Positions 56,101 to 64,000 of a stretch of 64,000 nt of DNA are shown piece by piece. The DNA is taken from positions 496,001 through 560,000 of the forward strand of contig JACTVC010000006.1 in assembly GCA_018417955.1 (NCBI GenBank), in the 5' to 3' direction. Each line of letters begins with the position of its first letter. The stretch's first letter is position 1. The translations under genes were made by a program, and so were the position numbers. This DNA comes from Laccaria trichodermophora (taxonomy: Eukaryota > Basidiomycota > Agaricomycetes > Agaricales > Hydnangiaceae). The notes under the pieces are model-generated. The model had not been told where the DNA came from. It did no database searches and saw only the letters and a list, made by a program, of their open reading frames with translations.

Positions 56101-59100
56101 CCCGGCCAATGGCGCTTATTATCTCCAATGCAGGATAGTTTTGCGAGGAGGAAGAGATACAGAGGTGGAAGAGCAGTAGAAAGCAACCATTTGTTGTACT
56201 TTGTCTCGAGGGTATCATACCCATCGATCCGAATGTTCCTCCTGTCCGAAGAAAGAACGAACGATGCAGTTACATGGACAGGAAGAGACGTCGATGTTGG
56301 CAGTGGGAGAGTCGAGAAAAAACGATGCGAGTCCCTTCCATGCTCATGGCTGTTGTCCAACGACACGGCAAGTCCGATAATGGGTTGCCGCTTTGATACG
56401 GAGGAGAGCTCATGCGGCAGACTATCTACTGCAACAGCTTGAGTTGCAACTTGCCAAGTACGTGGGTTGCGAAGAGCAGTCGCGGGCATGTGGGAGATGG
56501 TAAGTTTTCCATATCGAATATTTCCTTCCAAGAGGGGGGGTTCACGAGCAGCATTAATTGACCACTCCTCCCTGATGCCTCCTCCGTTTCGAGAAGATGC
56601 ACTTATACTCACAATTTCAGTAAAGAGAAGGCAGTCAGCGGCGATACTCTTGAAATCTTCTATGATCTCCCTTCGAACCTTCTCTAGGTTCCAAGGCTCG
56701 GCTGACACGTATTCAAAACCCTCGTAGTGAGAAGGCTTCCTAAGCGGAAGCATGAATATTGTCTGGAAGACGTGTCAGAAATGACTAAAAACTCGTAAAG
56801 GGTTCACCCACTCCCGGAAAGGAACCCGTGTCGACGATATTGAAGCCAAACAATCCTTCGAGGGGGGTGAGATGGTCAGGATATAATCTAGAAAGAAGTT
56901 TCAAGTTATTTCAGAGACGCAAGCAAGCAACCTACTTTCTGACGTGACTCAATGGCATTTTAAGAGCAGCACGGTCTTTCATTGGTAGATGTCCCCTGGA
57001 TGGATTCAAGAAGAGTATGTCATTCCCTGATATTATGATCGCCAGCTATGAGTGAATATATCAGAGGGAAGTACTGATATGAAGCACAGTCGGATGTACC
57101 TCGGTCAAGTGAAACATTGTCAAAGCACCGAGTCCGAATTGCCCAATAGTATCGCTTCTATCTTTCTTTCCCCCAACGTTAGTGCGGCAGATCCCCTCGA
57201 AATCCTTCTCTGAGAAGGTGGAGTTGTTGTAAATCAGAAGCGAGGGACAATCATAGAATTTCGCCATTGATGAAGACAAAAGTTTCGTAGTGGAGCCATG
57301 AGACTCGTTCAATAATACCGAGAAAACGGTCGCTTTGGCGTCACAGGCATTTGCGAGAAATTCGGGCAAGAGTTGTTTCTTTGTGTATTGTCCAAGCGTC
57401 CTGCAAACCGTTGTGATGGGCTTCTCTCCCATGTCCTCGCCTGGCGTTTGTAGATGAACGAATTCAAGACCGAGTCGCCCCATCTTCAAGTCCCTGCAGA
57501 GCGATTCATCCATTCGTGGATGAGCATGGAACATATCAGCACCAGCGCTGACAAGAACCGAGCGGTCGCCAATGTCGTTGAAGTACACACTGGATACTGG
57601 TCGCAGGAACATGTTGATATCGGGAACAAAAATCTTACTACGTTGCTCCTCGTCCAAATTGGGAGGCAGGGCTTTCAAGAGGCTGATTGATGCTGATACT
57701 GTCTGTTCCGTTGGAGGCTGCCCACACAGAGCATTCAGTTTTCCCAAAATGGCACCTGGTGATGGCCTAATGGACGCAACAGTCACTAGCAAATCTAAGA
57801 ACAAAGGAGTATAGCTTACTTGTCGGGACACCCCATCATTCGCAGAAAATCCTCAACCTCCCTACGATCCAAAAGCGTAGAAGATATCTGATAGAAACCC
57901 GCCTTTTTGATGGGATGTGATATCACTGCGTCAGCAGTCGAAATGAGCACATTAGGCTGGCCGGATTGAGGGATCCAACCCCGATTGGAGGTGACCTCTC
58001 GCAAAGCATTGAGGTCGTTGACACTCAACTTCCGTTTGCTGAGCTCCCTGATGATAGGAGTGACCTTTCGAATCATATTCTTCGTGAGTACTCGATCAAG
58101 TTGTTTTATCAAGATGTCGAACGGAATAAGTCGATCCCACCCAAGAGCGGCCTGAAGAGAACCTGAGACCGTGATCTCGTATTCAAGGACATGAAGAATT
58201 TCATCAAAGAGGCTCATCTCGTCCTCCGAGACAGAACATGGACGACACTCCGTAGAATTCAGCAGGCCCTGAGGAGTGGGAAGCCAACGAGCCTGTGGGT
58301 CAAAATCGATGGATAGACAATTGAAACTGGAGCTCCTGATGGCTCTGAGGAGGGCTTTGGCAATGAGGGGCGCTGTATGTCGCGAGACATATTGTATCCT
58401 ATCCTTGATAATGTCTCCAGTCAATGAGGACTGGAGGAGACCTAGAGAAGAGAGGTATTCGACGATCAGTTTTTCTACGTTGTTTGACGTGCGAGCTAAT
58501 CTGTCGTTACTCCCGGGGAAGAGAGCCACCAGAGACGACAAGGGGTCAATCACATCGTCGGGGGCGTGTGTCGAACTATCGATGGTGTAAACGAAGGAGC
58601 TCTGACGCAACTTTTGCAAAATGGATGGTGGCGTAGAATGTCGCTGGTCGATGATATGTTTGAGGATCGTCGCCTGCAAGCGTTGAGGCTGCTGACCCAA
58701 GTGTTCGACTGCGAGGGAAAGCAATTGGTCATGCGTCATTGGATCAGGTTGGTCTGGTTCCAGGTAGGGAAGGATCTGACGTGGGCCATTGCTGAGATCG
58801 ATGTAGACAGTATGGGCGATTCTAGGGATGATCGCCCGGGAGCTGGTTGAGACGATTCCTCGGACGGTTGAGCCGATGAGGATGTGGGTCCATTGGGCCG
58901 TGATATTGTGACCATCTGTTGTCACGAGACAGAACACGGGTAAGCTACGAAGAGTCCTCTGCATTTCTCTGCTGAGGCGCCCACTAGACGAACATGACGC
59001 TGGCAGGCATGAAGCGATGTGATTAAGCAAGAGTTGTGCTTTGGTTTCATCCAAAGCGGATGCCTCATATGAGCAAGAAGAAAGGTTTTCGAGAAGAGCA

Positions 59101-61559
59101 TGAATGTTGTTAATCTTCTTCAACAAACCGTACTTCGCTAGTACGTTTTGTGCTGGAACGGCACAAGTCGAATGAAGGAATGGTACGCCAAACGTCATAA
59201 GATCCTGTACCAGGTTCGGATGCTCACCAACCATCTGAAAGACGGGACGCTCGGCCGTCTTCAAGCCAGCGGTGCATGGTAGAAGGTACACCTTGCGAAG
59301 CTTGGGGAACAGCTCGTCCTTCAAAGCAGATTCGTTAAACCAAACCCAGAAAGCTGATAGCCATTTTACGGCGAGGGCATCGGTTTCGACAGTCGAAAGA
59401 TTGAGCCCCAGACGATTAGGATGGAGGTCAAGGTACTTGATGACCTTTTCAGAAGTAAGGCGTTCAACGTTAAGATGAGACGGGCCATGTTCCCGCAAAA
59501 GTTCAGCCACTGCTTTGGGAAGACCGGCGAGTGCAATGGCATTATCATCACATGCACCAAACACGTCGTACTCCAAGCGTTCGAGTAAAGTATGCCTTGA
59601 CAAAGTCTTTGAGTGCGTAGGGACGAGAGCGATCTTTCGACCGCCAACAACAGGGACAACAGGGAGATTCCCAATGTTGCTGATATCCCCCCTGGAAAGG
59701 AGGTATTCCAAGATGGCGGTAGTATCCGCCAATGAGGAAGATTCCAGTCCATTGACATGTTTCTAATAGAAGACCATAAGCAAAGAACAAAGCTCCTTCC
59801 ACGCAACTTACCAGCAAAGTCGTATGTGCGACTTTCGGTGTGAGGATGACCTTCGAATGTTCTTGTGCAATGATGTCTACGATGTACCCTGGGGGTCGGG
59901 AGATCTCGAGCCCAACACTCGATAGCGCTGCGACGATCTCCTCCTTGATCGCTGGGGGTGCCACAAGCACGCTCTCCAAAGGCCTGCAGGCACTCGCGCC
60001 ATAAACGGGCCACACAGCCAACTCCGATGAAACGACTTGCTGGAAGACACTACTGGGGAAGGTCTTCCATGCCAAGCTATCGCCGCAAGTCGCCTTGGGC
60101 TGTGAAGGAGGCCAGGCGCGGAAAGCTTCGATAAGGTGGTCGTCTGTGGTCAAAACCTCCAAAAGACGAGCCCAAGCCTTTGGGATGAAATCCTGGAAAA
60201 GAACCTTGTTCCATTCGACTAGGATGCTGGTTGGGGAATGAAGATGAGTAAGAGAACGAGTTAGTAGCATGAAGATAGGAGATACCTGTCGTTAGATCCT
60301 CGAACAATCCCCGTGTCTTCGCTGTTCCTCAAATTCTGACGTGATTGCGTAAGAGCGAACAGCGCGTGAATGTGTCCCGGAAATCCCGTTTTCATGGGTA
60401 GGGGAAGGAAAGTGAATAGCCTTCCAGAAGTCTCCGTGTGGTCTGCGATGCTCAGAGGGATTGCGGTAGAGACATCGGGAAGGAGCTTATTGTCGCTTAG
60501 CGTCAGACTAGGGTCGAACCCTGTCCTCTGTGCTAAAAGGGAAATGGCATCTTCCTGGGGAAAGGGACACCTCAAAAGACGCCAGGCCTTCGTATTGTCG
60601 CCTCCCTGAGTGGTTGTGGCGATGGACGCAGTGTGCGTCTTGTGTCCTTGGGAAGAAACTGCGGGAGGAGAGCGTGAGATCGTTGAAACGGCAATCTGTG
60701 TTTTCTTCCCTCGCTCGTTAATCTCATAGAGCTCGATAGTCTTGACGTTTTCCAGGAACAGAAGAGCGATGTTCATCTCTTCTTTGATGAAGTCATGCAA
60801 GAGTTGGGATATTTCGTGACTCTCAACAACCTTGTTGCTGATATCGCTCTCCCTGTTGCGTAAGGGAAGGCGGATGACGGAGCCCGTAAACTCCTTTCCT
60901 TGCCAATCGCTGGGTAGAAGTGACTCAAAGGTCGTTAGATGGCCTTGGTACGTTGAAGAGTTTGCGAAAAGTTCCATCTTGACGCCCCCCGAAGGGGCAA
61001 AGTTGTGCTGGGGATCTAAAATGGCAAGGAAGGGGCCGGACATGATTTGAGGGTAATCCGTGATCTGCAGTCAACGTGAGCAACTGCAAAGAACGCGAAT
61101 TTGGAGAAGCATACGTGGTAAACGGAACGGAAGCCGATCCCATATTTTCCGATCTTACTATAAATCCTGGTCAGCATATCTTGCGCATCAGAGATCAATG
61201 GGATCCTACGATGTATCCATTTTCTTCGATGATCTGTGGATGTTCTGCAATGCTTCCCAATCCTCCTCCTGAAACATCGCGTCATTAAAGGCGAGCAAGG
61301 CTGGTCCTTGCGTCGGTTTCAATCTTGGGTGATAAATCTGTTCCGTCGCGTGTGTTCGATGATCCAATACGAATATCTTGATTCCAGCCGTTAATGAGAC
61401 AGTGACAAAGACATTCGTGGGTCAGACCTGTTTTGATGCACGAGCATCATCTGAATTCTGTAACAATTCTCTTAAAAGCCCAACTGAGAACGGGTAGCTA
61501 CCCAGGATGGCTCTTATTGCAGCGCATGGGTCCACGTTCTCTCCGAAGCTCGGCGACAT
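53142..61559 (-). CDS. Sacsin-like giant protein with two Bergerat ATPase modules and BTB domain (copy B)
   Basis: Mirror-image paralogue of the gene at 23305-31720 with the same exon order and splice positions, as far as I compared them. It starts MSPSFGENVDPCAAIRAI with the N-box ELLQNSDDA, has KIGKYGIGF in exon 3, a second module with EFLANACDA and TIGQFGLGALTMF, and a BTB domain containing VAHRNFLAVYSDYFRDAF and DYIYSGTF. The last exon gives EYQSHNVEYIRKVRG and a stop at 53142. One 118-residue stretch at the start of exon 10 has 93 identical residues between copies; other parts are closer. No stop or frameshift was found, so both copies are probably functional. Small indels in frame occur (VDI-IAQEH against VDIIIAQEH). 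The upstream leader is also shared with copy A. Confidence 0.86.
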
Positions 61560-62497
61560 GCTGAAGGTGCAGGTTAGAGTGAGTGTTAGACAACCAGAGG
61601 CATCACGTACTTATACGAAGCTCTTCTCCTCGTGTGTTCCTCGCGTTACAGAAACCTGATGGTCAAACGGAAGTCTCAGCGTGTGAACAGACTAAGATAA
61701 TGGCGATCTCGGTCAAGGTCCTCCCTTGAGTTTCGGGCATGAATAAATCCAACATCTGGAGGGGTTGTTAACTCACCAGTGGTGTATTTCTATTCAATGA
61801 TCAAGATTAGAGAGTGGTGCAGAAGACAAGGGCATCTTGCACTGCGCACTCGCTTATAAATCGATCCAGTGATTCTCCCGCTTAATCCGCCCTCGTGTGG
61901 GCAGGGCGCCTAAACACAAGAAAAGCAATGACCGTGGATATTGTTCCCAGGTAAAGGTCTCCTAGAAGAGCATAATAATAAGCGAGGCACGTATGATGGA
62001 AGGAAAGGACTCAAAACATACCTGCGTTGACTCGAAAAGTCTCTATCTTAATGATTGAGGTGACCGTCAGAATGTGATGCTTGCTTCTCAAAGTGACCAC
62101 AGTGATTCTCCCGCGCTTCTACGAGATTCGGATGAATCAAGCCTCAGAGATGCCTAAAGTTGGGCGTTGCAGAAAATTTTGACATGCCAAGGCGATTAAG
62201 TTTTTCGGGCGCCGTAGCTGTAATTTCTGCGACTCTGTTGCTTGGCCAATGTAAGTATAGTGATGGGAAGAAGAAATAAAAGCCAGTCAATCTGAGTCGT
62301 TCGTGGTTCAGCTTGGGTTCAGCGTGATAAGGCGCGTCAACAAGCCATAACAGACGCGAAACAAAGATCATTACAATCAACAAACGACTCTCTCTTCCTT
62401 ACCACCATCATCTCCACCAACCTTCAGCGCCAAGCCCTCGTCACTGCCACTGACACCGACCTTCACATCCCTAACAACGCTTTAACACGCACAAAAC
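61560..62497. promoter_or_regulatory. Divergent intergenic region between sacsin-BTB B and histone H4
   Basis: About 940 bp serve as the 5' regions of both genes. The left 600 bp correspond in patches to the leader of copy A, including TTCTGCAACGCCCAACTTTAG (reverse complement near 62157-62177) and the conserved splice-donor-like GTATG. The right part leads into H4. I see no H3 gene next to H4 in the window, although fungi often pair them. Confidence 0.4.
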
Positions 62498-62982
<485 letters not shown>

Positions 62983-64000
62983 ACTCATGTACTACTGCTT
63001 CACTATACATTGCCCGCTCTACGATTGTCTTCTCGACATGTACTACCATCTGAATGCCTTTTATAAACTATGTTATGATACTCCCACCAAGCATAGAGAG
63101 TGAAAGACAGTTAAAGGCGGTAGTGGGGCAGCAAGGATCAAGCCCACTCCATAACACCGTTTGACCCCCAAATTCTCCCGGAGCCGTGAATTAAGGACCC
63201 CGAAAGGCCCAGTCAACTTTGTATTCAGTTTCAACATAATTACATGTCCTCCATAAGCCTTAAACCGTCCTAAACTCGGCATGTAGAGTAGCAGTGGTCA
63301 AGGTTTCCCCGCCAGGCTGATAATCACCTCTGAACAAAGGTCATCATCACCCTGCACCTACTCCAACGAAATCCTCGAAGGAACACCGGTGAGCTTTGGC
63401 CAAAAGAGCACCAGTGGCTGTCCACAGGCTCGTAAGAAGGATTCCAGGGGTCCCGTGAATCATGTGGGCGTGGCTTGGGGTGATTGGGTATTGTGTCGTG
63501 CACGGGCCATTGCAAGTGAAATGAGAGCCGGGGAGGGCAATGTGACTCGTTAGATACACTGGGGGGAAGATGACGTCAGTATAAACGGACAGATAGAGTA
63601 AGAAGTGGTGGTGGATGCTTGGTTTCAGCACGAAGTCAGGACCTGCTCACTGGTGGTTGGCACTTTGACATGAAAGCGAACGTGTAATTTCATTCTACAA
63701 GACTGTGTTGCACATGCAACAACCTATCATCGGCGTCGTCGACCTAAAATCTAAGGGTTAACATCTGCCTTAACTCAACCATACTGTTAACCACACTTAC
63801 CATTGTCATCCACGCCCAGGTAAACGATACAACTGTTTAGAAGCTGTCTACCGCAAAAATAGGTCAAGTAATCAAGGAAAAACCTAAAGAGCACCCAGAA
63901 GCATGAGCAGGCAGGAAAACAAACACGAGAAGAGACATACCAGGTACATCCAGCACACCGACCTCACTTTCAGTACACACCTACAACGCAACCAAAAGAA
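62983..64000. other. H4 3' region and intergenic sequence to the right edge
   Basis: No gene I can support. A minus-strand frame at 63347-63631 (ends SFEDFVGVGAG) has even composition but no known motif. A gene reaching in from beyond the right edge cannot be excluded. Confidence 0.4.

Overview
The window looks like a chromosomal stretch from a filamentous basidiomycete, most likely a mushroom-forming or wood-inhabiting agaricomycete. The signs are short GT-AG introns of about 50 nt in nearly every gene, Plavaka-type and DUF6532 genes, HAM1-like and cyclopropane-synthase-like genes of fungal type, and a four-exon histone H4. All calls come from reading the sequence; no database search was run.

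Layout. 0-20.4 kb is a nest of mobile elements. A DUF6532-type gene (-) runs off the left edge. A Plavaka transposase gene (1.97-9.12 kb) carries five in-frame TGA stops and is split by a 4.1-kb giant hairpin element (4704-8806) with a perfect 9-bp target duplication; a second, smaller palindromic element sits inside one arm. Next come a truncated Copia pol (10.0-12.7 kb), a 2.2-kb inverted-repeat element, and a non-LTR (LINE) reverse transcriptase gene (14.9-20.4 kb) containing an intron, a 299-bp MITE and a second member of the 2.2-kb family. At 20.5-22.4 kb is a 5'-truncated, frameshifted cyclopropane-fatty-acid-synthase-like gene whose first intron holds a tRNA-headed element with degenerate TTAGGG repeats.

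23.3-31.7 kb encodes a giant sacsin-like protein of 2,593 residues with two Bergerat-type (HSP90-like) ATPase modules and a C-terminal BTB domain. A close paralogue lies in inverted orientation at 53.1-61.6 kb, so the two copies face each other across 21 kb. That interval holds an intact HAM1-like gene (32.1-34.6 kb), a pogo-like element, a cytoplasmic dynein heavy-chain gene reduced to the N-terminal tail (36.6-40.8 kb, -), several small inverted-repeat elements, and a structurally complete 3.87-kb mariner-superfamily transposon (47.0-50.9 kb) carrying two convergent genes: a DDE transposase and an uncharacterised protein with a SAM-like C-terminus. Histone H4 (62.5-63.0 kb, +) lies beyond the second sacsin-BTB gene.

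The apparently intact host genes are the two sacsin-BTB genes, the HAM1-like gene and histone H4; the dynein tail is open but far shorter than its family. The most unusual points are the paired sacsin-BTB genes, the tail-only dynein gene, the two-gene mariner element, the giant hairpin with a nested palindrome and apparent excision footprint, and the telomere-like SINE.
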